Shown: positions 44,271-53,058, counted from the first letter of the stretch. The stretch is 64,000 bases of DNA from Niastella sp. (GCA_016710595.1 JADJVM010000008.1:496001-560000); one strand, 5' to 3'. Notes: generated by a model from the sequence alone, not told the origin. Made by a program: numbers and translations.

Positions 44271-44819
44271 TTATTCTGCTACAATTTTACCTTTCATAGA
44301 ACCAAAATGGCCTGGGAAACTACAAATAAAATCATACACACCGGGTTCTGTTACTTTAAATGTGATGGTATCACTTTCGCCGGGGCCTAATAATTTAGTA
44401 TGTGCAATTACTGAACTAGCCATTGATGGCGGAATATGGTCAGCCGCTTTTTCTGTTACGGCTGCTTCACCAAAAGCTTGTACATCGGTACCCATTGCAA
44501 GGATTACTACATTGTGCGCCATTCCTTCTTTTGGCATTTTACCAATATTTTTCAATGTAAGTTTTACATCCTGGCCAGCTTTGATTTTAAATAAAGTTTT
44601 ATCAAACTTTAATTCATCATTCCCTGTTAATTCAATATGGTCAGTTACTGCCACATCATTAATGCCTGGGATATCGGCACCTGGTTTAGGTTCTGCTGCA
44701 GGAGCTTCCGTAGTAGTTTCGGGAGTTGCTTCTGTTTCTGTTGTTTTTGTGTCATTTCCTCCGCATGATGCAAGGAATAATGAGAATGCTACTGCCGGAA
44801 CAAAAAGTATTCTTTTCAT
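44271..44819 (-). CDS. Azurin lipoprotein
   Basis: Type I blue copper electron carrier. 182 residues: lipoprotein signal peptide with lipobox LASC (Cys19), a Thr/Glu/Pro-rich linker (about 25-50), and an azurin domain (about 55-182). Copper ligands are visible: His in GMAHNVVIL, Cys in YDFICSFPGHF with the following His, and Met in SMKGKIV. The linker would hold the cupredoxin away from a membrane. It is convergent with a dihaem cytochrome gene, so electron exchange between the two is a fair inference. Confidence 0.93.
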   Translation of the reverse strand: MKRILFVPAVAFSLFLASCGGNDTKTTETEATPETTTEAPAAEPKPGADIPGINDVAVTDHIELTGNDELKFDKTLFKIKAGQDVKLTLKNIGKMPKEGMAHNVVILAMGTDVQAFGEAAVTEKAADHIPPSMASSVIAHTKLLGPGESDTITFKVTEPGVYDFICSFPGHFGSMKGKIVAE

Positions 44820-44852
44820 TGTTTTATAGTTTATTTTTTTAATTTAGTTGCG

Positions 44853-44882
44853 CAAAGTTAACTTTTAAAAAGAGAATCCAAA
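44853..44882 (-). promoter_or_regulatory. Promoter of azurin
   Basis: On the minus strand TTTG (44879-44882), an 18-nt spacer, and TAACTTTG (44853-44860), an exact -7 box. The ATG follows 34 nt further at 44819. Confidence 0.6.
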
Positions 44883-45008
44883 AATTAAATCAAACTTTTA
44901 CTCTTTTAAATAGAAGTAAATGAAATTCATTTTTTACCTCTTTTCATAAAAGCCTTATATGGCCTGGCCTATTAGAAAATATTATTTTTATCTTTTAAAA
45001 AAAATGAC

Positions 45009-45035
45009 ATTATTGTTACATTTAATTACAATAAT
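45009..45035. promoter_or_regulatory. 8-bp inverted repeat upstream of the gene at 45068
   Basis: ATTATTGT (45009-45016) and ACAATAAT (45028-45035) with an 11-bp spacer. Its position 33-59 bp before the start codon suits an operator. In such AT-rich DNA, chance is a real alternative. Confidence 0.25.
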
Positions 45036-45067
45036 CATACCCTAAAATTTTATTTTTATAATAAAAA

Positions 45068-45556
45068 ATGAAGCCAATCTTATTCATACTTTTTTTAGTA
45101 TCATTTAACTGCCTGTTTGCCCAGGATAAGGCCAAACTGCAAAAGCAGGTAATTACTATTATGACTGACTATCCCAATCATTTTAAAAATTTACAAGCTA
45201 TTGAAGATTCATTCCACCTGAAGTTCAATATTTCTGGCTCTACAGATCAACCCATGATACTTAGTTTTAATAAAAACTATTTTGTAGTTGCGCAATTGCC
45301 AATGCCAGCTTCGGAAACAGAAGCAAAAAACCTATTTGAAAAGTGGGTATCACTCATAAATTCACTTGATTTGAATGGCGCCAAACTAAAAGCTATGAAT
45401 TGTACACCCGGTAAGTATAGTGAGTTTTGTAAACAATGGAAATTTGATAATTCAAATGAAAATATTGCCAGCAATTATTTGAATTTTACGATACAGGTAG
45501 AAATTATAAAATTCCAATCTACTTTTGCAGCCACATTAAAATTGGGAAATCCATAA
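45068..45556 (+). CDS. Small secreted protein of unknown function
   Basis: 162 residues with a signal peptide (cleavage near NCLFAQ, residue 19). The mature part is mixed alpha/beta with two Cys (in KAMNCTPGKYSEFCKQW, near 118-128) that may form a disulphide. I recognise no family. It has its own AT-rich upstream region with a possible inverted-repeat operator and ends about 220 bp before the E2 gene. Confidence 0.65.
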   Translation: MKPILFILFLVSFNCLFAQDKAKLQKQVITIMTDYPNHFKNLQAIEDSFHLKFNISGSTDQPMILSFNKNYFVVAQLPMPASETEAKNLFEKWVSLINSLDLNGAKLKAMNCTPGKYSEFCKQWKFDNSNENIASNYLNFTIQVEIIKFQSTFAATLKLGNP

Positions 45557-45736
45557 AATATACAGGCTTTTCAGCCATAAAACGACCATTTTTTTACCCT
45601 TTTACGGCAATCCCGGAATTTTAATTTTAGTAAAGAAACAGTAGCTGTCTTTAAAAATAAATGATACTGATGCAGCCTTAAAAAATATAAAAACTGCAAT
45701 AAGGAAACCCTTGTAGGCTATTGAAGCCGATTTTCT

Positions 45737-45744
45737 TATTTTTG
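45737..45744 (+). promoter_or_regulatory. Bacteroidota -7 box before the E2 gene
   Basis: TATTTTTG matches TAnnTTTG, 37 nt before the ATG at 45781. No clear -33 box at the usual spacing. Confidence 0.45.
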
Positions 45745-45780
45745 CTCATCAAATAACCACTATTTAAACGATTAAGCTAT

Positions 45781-47094
45781 ATGAGTGTAATAGACCTGGT
45801 AATGCCCAAGCTTGGAGAAAGCATCATGGAAGCCACCATTTTAAAATGGCATAAAAAGCCCGGAGATGCTGTAGCCCTTGATGAATCTCTATTGGATATT
45901 GCAACCGATAAAGTGGATAGTGAAGTGCCTTCTACTACAGCGGGCGTATTAGAAGAAGTGTTATTTAAAGAAAACGATGTTGTACCCATTGGGGCAGTAA
46001 TTGCCCGTATTCGTACCCTGGGAGCTGATTCGCCTTCAGCAACTCCCAAACAAGTATATGAAGATGCCAAAGTAGTAGAAGAAGTTCCTTATCAGCCGGC
46101 AAAGCCTGTTACTTCTGCAAACACTGCAAATACGATTCGATTTTACAGCCCATTGGTTTTAAATATTGCCCAAAGCGAAGGAATAAGCATGAGCGAATTA
46201 GAAAATATTCCGGGCACAGGGCAGGATGGCAGGGTGAGTAAAAAAGATATCCTGGCGTATGTAGCCAACCGTAAGCCTGGCCAACCGGCACAAGAAACAA
46301 AATCTTCGGTGCAGGTGTTACAAAGAAATGAAGAACCCGGTCGTCCTGAACAGGAAAGCCAACCATTACCAACCGTTTACCAGGGTAATGTGGAAATCAT
46401 TGAAATGGACCGCATGCGCAAAATGATTGCGAAACACATGGTAGATAGTAAACGTACCAGCGCTCATGTTACCAGTTTTGCAGAATGTGATGTAACCAAC
46501 ATGGTGCTTTGGAGAGAAAAGGTAAAAAAAGAATTTGAAAAAAGGGAGAATGAAAAAATTACTTATACACCACTGTTTATAGAAGCGATTGTAAAATGTA
46601 TTAAGCGCTATCCCTGGCTAAGCAGTTCGGTAGATGGAGATAAGATCATTATAAAAAAAGACATCAATATTGGTATGGCAACTGCCCTGCCCAATGGCAA
46701 CCTGATAGTACCTGTAATTAAAAATGCAGATCAACTAAACCTTACCGGCCTTACCAAACAAGTAAACGGTTTGGCCAATGCTGCCCGCACCGGTAAACTA
46801 AAGCCCGATGATACTGCCGGTGGTACTTTCACCCTCACCAATGTAGGTACTTTTGGAAGCATTATGGGTACACCCATCATCAACCAGCCGCAAGTGGCTA
46901 TTATGGCGGTTGGCGCCATTAAAAAACGCCCCATGGTAATAGAAACACCGCAAGGTGATAGTATTGCCATACGCCACATGATGTATATTTCCCTAAGTTA
47001 CGATCATCGTATTATTGACGGTGCTTTGGGCAGTACCTTTCTGAATGCAGTAAGCAAGGAATTAGAAAATTTTGATACCGGCAGGAGTATTTAA
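45781..47094 (+). CDS. Dihydrolipoamide acyltransferase (2-oxo acid dehydrogenase E2 component)
   Basis: 437 residues with a single lipoyl domain (about 1-78, lipoylated Lys in DIATDKVDSEVPS), a peripheral-subunit-binding domain (about 118-155, FYSPLVLNIAQSEGISMSEL ... GTGQDGRVSKKDIL), and the catalytic domain (about 205-437, with KMIAKHMVDSKRTSAHVTSF and the active His in SYDHRIIDGALG). It is probably the E2 of a pyruvate or branched-chain 2-oxo acid dehydrogenase; the sequence alone does not decide, and no E1 or E3 gene is adjacent. It has its own -7 box and terminator. Confidence 0.92.
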   Translation: MSVIDLVMPKLGESIMEATILKWHKKPGDAVALDESLLDIATDKVDSEVPSTTAGVLEEVLFKENDVVPIGAVIARIRTLGADSPSATPKQVYEDAKVVEEVPYQPAKPVTSANTANTIRFYSPLVLNIAQSEGISMSELENIPGTGQDGRVSKKDILAYVANRKPGQPAQETKSSVQVLQRNEEPGRPEQESQPLPTVYQGNVEIIEMDRMRKMIAKHMVDSKRTSAHVTSFAECDVTNMVLWREKVKKEFEKRENEKITYTPLFIEAIVKCIKRYPWLSSSVDGDKIIIKKDINIGMATALPNGNLIVPVIKNADQLNLTGLTKQVNGLANAARTGKLKPDDTAGGTFTLTNVGTFGSIMGTPIINQPQVAIMAVGAIKKRPMVIETPQGDSIAIRHMMYISLSYDHRIIDGALGSTFLNAVSKELENFDTGRSI

Positions 47095-47114
47095 GTATAA
47101 AGTAACATAACATC

Positions 47115-47146
47115 ACTCCGGTAGATGCACGCTGCCGGAGTTTTTA
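47115..47146 (+). terminator. Intrinsic terminator of the E2 gene
   Basis: ACTCCGG (47115-47121) and CCGGAGT (47135-47141) form a 7-bp GC-rich stem followed by T5 and ATTT. It starts 20 bp after the E2 stop. Confidence 0.88.
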
Positions 47147-47212
47147 TTTGCTGCAAAAACAATAATTTACTTATTATTTATATTCCCGTATTATACAAGT
47201 AACAGAACTTCT

Positions 47213-47220
47213 TACATTTG
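47213..47220 (+). promoter_or_regulatory. Bacteroidota -7 box before proS
   Basis: TACATTTG matches TAnnTTTG, 25 nt before the proS ATG. Confidence 0.55.
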
Positions 47221-47244
47221 CCGAAATAGAAATTAAAAAGCAGC

Positions 47245-48723
47245 ATGAGCAAAGAAATTACAACAAGAGCAGCAGATTACAGCCAATGGTATAACGACCT
47301 GGTGATAAAAGGAGGGCTCGCAGATTACAGTGCTGTACGTGGATGTATGGTAATAAAACCTTACGGCTTTGCCTTATGGGAAAACATGCGGGATCAATTA
47401 GATAAGATGTTTAAAGATACCGGGCATGTGAATGCTTATTTCCCTTTGTTTGTTCCTAAAAGTTTATTTGAAGCAGAAGAAAAAAATGCAGAAGGGTTTG
47501 CAAAGGAATGTGCTGTAGTAACTCATTACAGGCTCAAAAACGATCCTGAAAATAAAGGAAAACTAATGGTGGATCCGGAAGCAAAGCTGGAAGAAGAATT
47601 GGTGGTACGCCCTACCAGTGAAGCCATCATTTGGAGTACTTATAAAGATTGGATACAAAGTTACCGTGATCTTCCTTTACTCATAAATCAATGGGCCAAT
47701 GTGGTACGCTGGGAAATGCGTACACGACTATTTTTACGCACTACAGAATTTTTATGGCAAGAAGGACATACTGCTCATGCAACCAAACAAGAAGCAATAG
47801 AAGAAACAGTAAAAATGCTGAATGTATATGCAGATTTTGTAGAAGAGTATATGGCTTTACCGGTAATTAAAGGGGTAAAAACGGCCAGTGAACGATTTGC
47901 CGGAGCCGAAGACACCTATTGTATAGAGGCGCTAATGCAGGATGGTAAAGCGTTACAGGCGGGTACTTCGCATTTCCTGGGGCAAAATTTTGCGAAGGCA
48001 TTTGATGTTCAATTTTTAAATAAAGAAAACAAACAGGAATATGTATGGGCTACCAGTTGGGGTGTAAGCACAAGACTTATCGGCGCATTAATTATGGCGC
48101 ATAGCGATGACCAGGGTTTGATATTACCGCCAAAGATCGCACCGGTGCAAGTGGTAATCGTTCCGATTTACAAAGGAGAAGAAAGTAAAGCGCCTATTAA
48201 TGAAAAAGTAGAGGCGATAATGAAAGAGTTGAAAGAAGCAGGTATCCGGGTAATGTATGATGATAGTGATGCCAGCCGCCCGGGTTGGAAATTTGCTGAA
48301 CATGAATTAAAAGGGGTGCCCATCCGCCTGGCCATTGGCTTAAGAGATATGGAGAATAATGTTGTAGAATTAGCCCGCCGGGATACCAAAGAAAAAGCAA
48401 CCATTTCTATTGATGGGCTTGCCCATTATATTGTACAGCTCTTAGCTGAAATTCAGCAAAATATTTACAATAAAGCCCTTGATTTCCGAACAGAAAATAC
48501 AAGAGAAGCCAATCATTGGGAAGAGTTTTTACGCATGCTCGATGAAACACCCGGTTTCATTAGCGCTCATTGGGATGGTACAGAAGAAACCGAAGAAAAA
48601 ATAAAAGAAGAAAGCAAAGCTACCATTCGTTGTATTCCTTTAGATGCTGTTGCAGAAGAAGGTGTTTGTATTTTTAGTGGTAAGCCCAGTAAGCAACGGG
48701 TTTTATTTGCAAGGGCCTATTAA
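47245..48723 (+). CDS. proS: Prolyl-tRNA synthetase (archaeal/eukaryote-type)
   Basis: Charges tRNA-Pro. At 492 residues it is the shorter class II ProRS without the editing insertion of the long bacterial form. Class II motifs: motif 1 region (YGFALWENMRDQLDKMF), motif 2 (VVRWEMRTRLFLRTTEFLWQEGHTAHA near 150-177), motif 3 (GALIMAHSDDQGLILPP near 280). An anticodon-binding domain follows (about 290-390, PVQVVIVPIYKGEE ... LAIGLRDM). The C-terminal domain (about 395-492) ends in RVLFARAY, as in this subfamily. It has its own promoter box and is monocistronic. Confidence 0.96.
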   Translation: MSKEITTRAADYSQWYNDLVIKGGLADYSAVRGCMVIKPYGFALWENMRDQLDKMFKDTGHVNAYFPLFVPKSLFEAEEKNAEGFAKECAVVTHYRLKNDPENKGKLMVDPEAKLEEELVVRPTSEAIIWSTYKDWIQSYRDLPLLINQWANVVRWEMRTRLFLRTTEFLWQEGHTAHATKQEAIEETVKMLNVYADFVEEYMALPVIKGVKTASERFAGAEDTYCIEALMQDGKALQAGTSHFLGQNFAKAFDVQFLNKENKQEYVWATSWGVSTRLIGALIMAHSDDQGLILPPKIAPVQVVIVPIYKGEESKAPINEKVEAIMKELKEAGIRVMYDDSDASRPGWKFAEHELKGVPIRLAIGLRDMENNVVELARRDTKEKATISIDGLAHYIVQLLAEIQQNIYNKALDFRTENTREANHWEEFLRMLDETPGFISAHWDGTEETEEKIKEESKATIRCIPLDAVAEEGVCIFSGKPSKQRVLFARAY

Positions 48724-48802
48724 CAAAATAGAGTTTAACCGGTACAGGATATGATTTAATTATTGCTAAAAATAATTTATTCAGTTACTATCCCTTATTA
48801 AA

Positions 48803-49164
48803 TTATGCCCTTAATATTCTATCCATCTTTTTGCCTTTAGCCAATTCATCAACCAGCTTGTCTAAATACCTCACCTGCCGGGTAAGTGGATTATCATTAT
48901 CTTCAATGCGGTAACCACAAATCATTCTTTTTATTAAAGAAGCATGGGGGTTTAATTTTGCTTTTTTGAAAAAAGTTTCAAAGCTTGCTTTTTCATCCAC
49001 CAGTTCCTGTATTTTCTTGTCATCAAGCCGGTTAACCATTCAATTACTTTATGCAGTTCCTGCAAAGTTCTTACTTTACGCTTAACTTTTGTAATATAGT
49101 GAGGATATACGGAAGCAAAAGTCATGTTGGCTATTCGATCGTTATGTTCGGGCGTAACTTTCAT
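48803..49164 (-). pseudogene. DUF2200 family gene with a single-base frameshift
   Basis: Two overlapping frames together make a complete DUF2200 protein of about 120 residues. The first (from 49164) carries RIANMTFASVYPHYITKVKRK and IEWLTG. The second (to 48803) continues DDKKIQELVDEKASFETFFK and ends YLDKLVDELAKGKKMDRIL. At 49025-49026 only two bases (TT on the minus strand) stand where a codon is expected, so one base appears to be missing. There is no homopolymer there to explain it as an easy sequencing error. It is 1 bp downstream of the DUF1801 gene. Function of the family is unknown. Confidence 0.75.
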
Positions 49165-49165
49165 A

Positions 49166-49558
49166 TTACTTCAATCTTATTAATTTACCTTTTCTTACCA
49201 TTATATTTTTATAATCCCATTGTATTTCCATGGATTTTTTTAACCACCGCTTTACATCTTTTGAATTTATTTCAACAATATCATTATAAAAAACAGATGC
49301 ATCTTTAAATTTTGCACCGGGTACATTTAATTTTTTTTCACCAAAACCTGCGCCGCTCCAAAACATAAGCCTCAGCCCCTTCTTTTGTTTACTGTAACCC
49401 ACAATGGGGTTACCCTGTAAAAACCAAACAGGATGTGCATGCCAGATTTTATTTTCTGCACCGGTAAGTTCATTTGTAATAAGGGTAGCAAGCTCATTAC
49501 AAATTTCCCGGTAACCCGGCTCCTGGCTGTTATTATAAGCAATGAACTTCTTATTCAT
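49166..49558 (-). CDS. DUF1801 family protein
   Basis: 130 residues, single domain with no signal peptide. The DUF1801 core pattern is present: ELATLITNELTGAENKIWHAHPVWFLQGNPIVGYSKQKKGLRLMFWSG. It is similar to YdhG-like proteins of unknown function. It lies between the HD-YitT gene (21 bp upstream) and the broken DUF2200 gene (1 bp downstream) on the same strand, suggesting one transcription unit. Confidence 0.85.
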   Translation of the reverse strand: MNKKFIAYNNSQEPGYREICNELATLITNELTGAENKIWHAHPVWFLQGNPIVGYSKQKKGLRLMFWSGAGFGEKKLNVPGAKFKDASVFYNDIVEINSKDVKRWLKKSMEIQWDYKNIMVRKGKLIRLK

Positions 49559-49579
49559 TATAGCAAATTAAGAAAGTGT

Positions 49580-51040
49580 TTAATGGGCATGCCTTCTTTT
49601 TAAAATACCACCGCCGGCTTCTTTTATTGTACTTGCAAATACAAATGCTTTGGGATCTACCCGGTACACCAGGTTCTTAATGCGCCGCATTTCTAAACGT
49701 GTTATTACTGTAAAAATAATATCCACTTCAGTGCTTATTTCAAAATGCCCGGGTAAAAAGCCCCGTTCTCCTTTATATACCGTAATGCCACGCCCGAGAT
49801 GATTTACCAGTTCATATTTAATTTCATCACTCTTGCCAGAAATAATCGTAACACCGGTATAAGCTTGTATCCCTTCTACTACATAATCAATAGTACGGGT
49901 GGCAGCAAAATATGTAAGCACAGAATATAAACCTGTTTCTATCCCAAACTTAAATGCTGCAATACTAAAGATCATGATATTGATAAAGAGAATGATTTCT
50001 GTAATGGTAAAAGAAGTTCTCTTTAATGTATAAAGCGCCAACACTTCAATACCATCCAGCGCAGCTCCCGTGCGCATTACCAGCCCAATACCCATACCCA
50101 GGAATATGCCACCAAATACTGAAATAAGCAATTTATCGGTAGTGAGCGCTATTTCCGGAATAGCCAACAACACAAGGCTTAGAAAAATTACACTACTGAG
50201 AATCCGGAAAGAAAACTGTTTGTTAACAGTGAAAAAACTAAGTATAATAAAGGGAAGGTTCAGTAAAACAAGAATTACAGACAGGTTGATATGATAGAGT
50301 TCATGTAGCAGCAGTGAAAGGCCTGTTACACCACCATCGAAAAAGCGGTTCGGCACCAAAAAACATTTCAGGGCAAAGGCGGCAATAATTACACCAAGGG
50401 CATTTAATGCAAGATCTTGCAGCAGTTGTTGGCTAGTATGCGTGGATTTTTTTGATACATGTTCTTTTATTTTACTTTTAATCTCAGCTAATTGATGCTC
50501 TTTTTTTTCCTGCTGTTCTAATTTTGCAGTATTTGTAAAATAATGGTGCTCTTTTAAAAATGCCGCCTGTGTTGCAAGCCATTCGAACCGGGATTTAATA
50601 ATGCCAAGTTTTTTATACTCTTCAAAAAGCAATTCGCTTATTTTAGGATAATTAGAAGAGCCCAGGTAATACAGGTCTGCATCACATAAAATTTCGGAAA
50701 GCTTATTTTTGGGTGATTGCGGTATTTTGGTTGCTGAAATCAGTTCGCAAACCCGGTCAATTTCAGTAGAAGAATAACCAAATTTTGGAAGATCGGCTTT
50801 TGCAACTTCACAGGAAATGGCTTCATGTTCTAAATGGTTTTGTAAAAACCCGGAATCGTGCAATAGCGCTGCAGTCTTAAGTATCAGCAAATCATCTCCG
50901 GAGACCCCTTCTTCTTTTGCCAGATGCACCGCCTTATTGGTTACATATAATGTATGTTGTGTACTATGATAAGATAAATGCGCAGGAAGCCCTGAATTTA
51001 ATTTTTGAATAATGAATAAATAGAACTGATCATATTGCAT
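49580..51040 (-). CDS. HD-domain hydrolase fused to a YitT-DUF2179 membrane protein
   Basis: 486 residues in three parts. Residues 1-185 form an HD phosphohydrolase domain with His29, the His61-Asp62 doublet (ALLHDSGF), His72 and Asp122 (ILCDADLYYLG) as likely metal ligands. A basic/acidic helical linker covers about 185-205. The YitT family membrane part (about 207-370) has the motifs LALNALGVIIAAFALKCFLVPNRFFDGGVTGLS and GMGIGLVMRTGAALDG with five to six helices. A C-terminal DUF2179 domain (about 395-475) follows. YitT proteins are normally stand-alone. HD domains of this type hydrolyse nucleotides or nucleotide second messengers, so coupling to a membrane sensor or channel is an inference. 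A 26-residue signal-bearing frame ends 24 bp upstream. Confidence 0.88.
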   Translation of the reverse strand: MQYDQFYLFIIQKLNSGLPAHLSYHSTQHTLYVTNKAVHLAKEEGVSGDDLLILKTAALLHDSGFLQNHLEHEAISCEVAKADLPKFGYSSTEIDRVCELISATKIPQSPKNKLSEILCDADLYYLGSSNYPKISELLFEEYKKLGIIKSRFEWLATQAAFLKEHHYFTNTAKLEQQEKKEHQLAEIKSKIKEHVSKKSTHTSQQLLQDLALNALGVIIAAFALKCFLVPNRFFDGGVTGLSLLLHELYHINLSVILVLLNLPFIILSFFTVNKQFSFRILSSVIFLSLVLLAIPEIALTTDKLLISVFGGIFLGMGIGLVMRTGAALDGIEVLALYTLKRTSFTITEIILFINIMIFSIAAFKFGIETGLYSVLTYFAATRTIDYVVEGIQAYTGVTIISGKSDEIKYELVNHLGRGITVYKGERGFLPGHFEISTEVDIIFTVITRLEMRRIKNLVYRVDPKAFVFASTIKEAGGGILKRRHAH

Positions 51041-51063
51041 AGGAATTAAAATAATAGGTTAAT

Positions 51064-51144
51064 TTAATAGCCCCAGTTGGGGTCAAATTGTGCATTTGCA
51101 AATACAGGCAGGAGAAATAAACATATTTGTATGATTGATTTCAT
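51064..51144 (-). CDS. Tiny predicted secreted peptide or vestigial gene
   Basis: 26 codons: MKSIIQICLFLLPVFANAQ followed by FDPNWGY and a stop. The first 18-19 residues are a textbook signal peptide (cleavage after ANA), leaving an octapeptide. It starts 11 nt after the stop of a 67-codon frame and ends 24 bp before the HD-YitT gene, all on the minus strand. Either a real peptide or the truncated start of a lost secreted-protein gene. No ribosome binding site is visible, as usual here. Confidence 0.3.
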   Translation of the reverse strand: MKSIIQICLFLLPVFANAQFDPNWGY

Positions 51145-51154
51145 ATATCGTAAG

Positions 51155-51358
51155 TTAGTGGGTAGCTGAATGATAAATACTGAACGCTACCTCTACCGTA
51201 ACTTTGTTATTTTTCACACAAAATGCATTGGCCACAACATAATTAATTTTTACTCCCAGCCATCTATCGCCTTCTTTTGATAAGCTGGAAATGAATGATT
51301 GAAATATTTTTTGTATTCTCATTTTAGCAAATTCTAATTTTATTGTGCTTTTTGCCAC
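51155..51358 (-). CDS. Small hypothetical protein
   Basis: 67 codons (or 55 if the internal ATG at residue 13 is used), basic at the N-terminus with KMRIQKIFQSFISSLSKEGD and a beta-like end VTVEVAFSIYHSATH. I recognise no family. It lies between the MBL gene and the tiny-peptide frame on the minus strand. It could be a remnant, as other genes nearby are broken. Confidence 0.3.
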   Translation of the reverse strand: MAKSTIKLEFAKMRIQKIFQSFISSLSKEGDRWLGVKINYVVANAFCVKNNKVTVEVAFSIYHSATH

Positions 51359-51651
51359 ATCATTTTATAAATAGCATTTTAAAAGAGCAAATGCTAAAAT
51401 TCATATATAACACATATCTGCATAAAATTAATTATATATTTTGAACTTATGGCACTCATTTTATCTTCATTACAATCCTTTTGGAGGCGTAAACCAGCAT
51501 TCATTCCTTTGAAATTCTCATTGCGATGAATTGGAGTTCATCAGCAAGTTTTATATCAACATGGCAACGAAATAATAAAATCGCATCCTGCTTCATCTTT
51601 TGTCCTGAATTAATTTTAGCTGGAATCAAAAACATTTTAATTTAATTTTTT
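51359..51651. other. Intergenic stretch with no convincing gene
   Basis: AT-rich. The only suggestive frame is 51501-51596 on the minus strand (31 codons, starting MKQDAILLFRCHVDIKLAD), too short to call and without recognised similarity. It may be another remnant. No hairpin or promoter consensus was seen. Confidence 0.4.
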
Positions 51652-52485
51652 TTATGGTAAATCAATCTCGTTACCTTCTTTAGCCACTTCATAATGGGTA
51701 AGGCCCTCAGAAATGACTTTGATGTTTAAATAAATTTTTTCGAGCTGATCGTCAGAATGTGCAGGATCATGGTGTGCTAATAAAATATTTTTCACTTTGC
51801 AAAGTGATGCATACTGTAAAGCATCTTCAATACTTGAGTGGCCCCATCCCTTTTTGCCCTGGTATTCTTCAGAAGTATATTGTGCATCGTGATAAAGTAT
51901 ATCTGCATTTAAAGCAATATCAAATCCGGATATCCATTTAGGGTTTCTTATCATACCGTTACGCCCTAATGCCGGTTCATGATCGGGCATGTAAGTAAAA
52001 ACGGAATGGTTACCTGTAACTCTAAAACCTATAGTGGGTCCCGGGTGAATAATATAGTTGGATTTAATTTTAAAATGGTTTATTTCAAATTCGGCATTTC
52101 CTATTTCATGGAAAAATAGATTGCAAGGGAGATCCCGGAGCAGAACAGGAAATAGCGGTGGAGACAAATACCTGCTTAAGCGTGTACGTAAGCTTTGGGA
52201 AGATGTTTTGGGCCCCCAAATATGTACCTCCTGCTCTGGGATAAAAAATGGACTAAAAAACCCCAGGCCTAAAATATGATCCATGTGCAGATGTGTTAAT
52301 AAAATATCTACTCTTTTAGCGGAAAAATTTATTGAATTGAAATGCTGAATACCAGAACCGGCATCTAATATTAAAAGCTCGCCATCTTCCACTACCATTG
52401 TGCAGGAAGTTCTTGTTCCAAAGGTTTTTGTTTCGGCATCTGAGGTTTGAAATGAACCTCTTACACCGCATAACTTAATTTTCAT
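51652..52485 (-). CDS. MBL-fold metallo-hydrolase
   Basis: 277 residues of the metallo-beta-lactamase superfamily. Metal motif HLHMDHILG near 66-74 (HxHxDH), later ligands in YMPDHEPAL, NADILYHDAQYT and ILLAHHDPAHSDDQ near 244-256. The N-terminus MKIKLCGVRGSFQTSDAET is typical of the RNase Z-like or phosphodiesterase-like branch found in Bacteroidota and Proteobacteria sensor contexts. The substrate is unknown; nucleic acid or cyclic-nucleotide phosphodiesters are common in this branch. The start overlaps the 3' end of the PAS gene by 11 nt, so the two are coupled. Confidence 0.85.
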   Translation of the reverse strand: MKIKLCGVRGSFQTSDAETKTFGTRTSCTMVVEDGELLILDAGSGIQHFNSINFSAKRVDILLTHLHMDHILGLGFFSPFFIPEQEVHIWGPKTSSQSLRTRLSRYLSPPLFPVLLRDLPCNLFFHEIGNAEFEINHFKIKSNYIIHPGPTIGFRVTGNHSVFTYMPDHEPALGRNGMIRNPKWISGFDIALNADILYHDAQYTSEEYQGKKGWGHSSIEDALQYASLCKVKNILLAHHDPAHSDDQLEKIYLNIKVISEGLTHYEVAKEGNEIDLP

Positions 52486-52876
52486 TTTCCTTTATTTTCC
52501 AAAAAATAGCAACAGCTCCTAAAAATTCATTTTCCTTGCTGATAATTGGATAAGAGGTAAGCTCAATTTTTTCCAGTTGACCCTGAAGGCTTTTAATCCA
52601 AAATGTTTTATGGTAAGGCAATCTGTTTGTCAAAGTCTTCACCAATGGCAAATCTCCGGGAACGATAGGTTTAGCAAATTCATCTACAGGTTTAAAAATT
52701 ACAGACCATACATCCACCGGCATTTCGCCTGTATCTTCAAATCGTTGTCCTAATGTCTCTTCTGCAGGGGTGTTATAAAATATTAAGTTGCCAACCGTAT
52801 CAGTAATGAATACAGGCATCGTAAGGCTATCGGCTAACTGGCGACTAAGGATAATTTCTATTCCGTATGCGGGCAT
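52475..52876 (-). CDS. PAS-domain protein
   Basis: 133 residues forming one PAS domain with little else: ADSLTMPVFITDTVGNLIFYNTPAEETLGQRFEDTGE at 15-50, then a core helix and the final strands TSYPIISKENEFLGAVAIFWKI. No output domain, so it must signal through another protein. The gene overlaps the MBL hydrolase start, suggesting the PAS unit senses a ligand or light and modulates the hydrolase. Confidence 0.85.
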   Translation of the reverse strand: MPAYGIEIILSRQLADSLTMPVFITDTVGNLIFYNTPAEETLGQRFEDTGEMPVDVWSVIFKPVDEFAKPIVPGDLPLVKTLTNRLPYHKTFWIKSLQGQLEKIELTSYPIISKENEFLGAVAIFWKIKENEN

Positions 52877-53058
52877 ATTTTAAATTTGACATTCAATATA
52901 TAAATGTAATATAAATTATTACTATTTTGAAAAATGGCCGAAATCACTCCTCTCCTGCATATTGCGGGTGATTAATCAGATTTATAGATTTCACAGTTTT
53001 GAGTTTGCAAGTTTAATTCTTTCTTACTAATCATCTTTTAAATTCTTTAATCAGTGAT

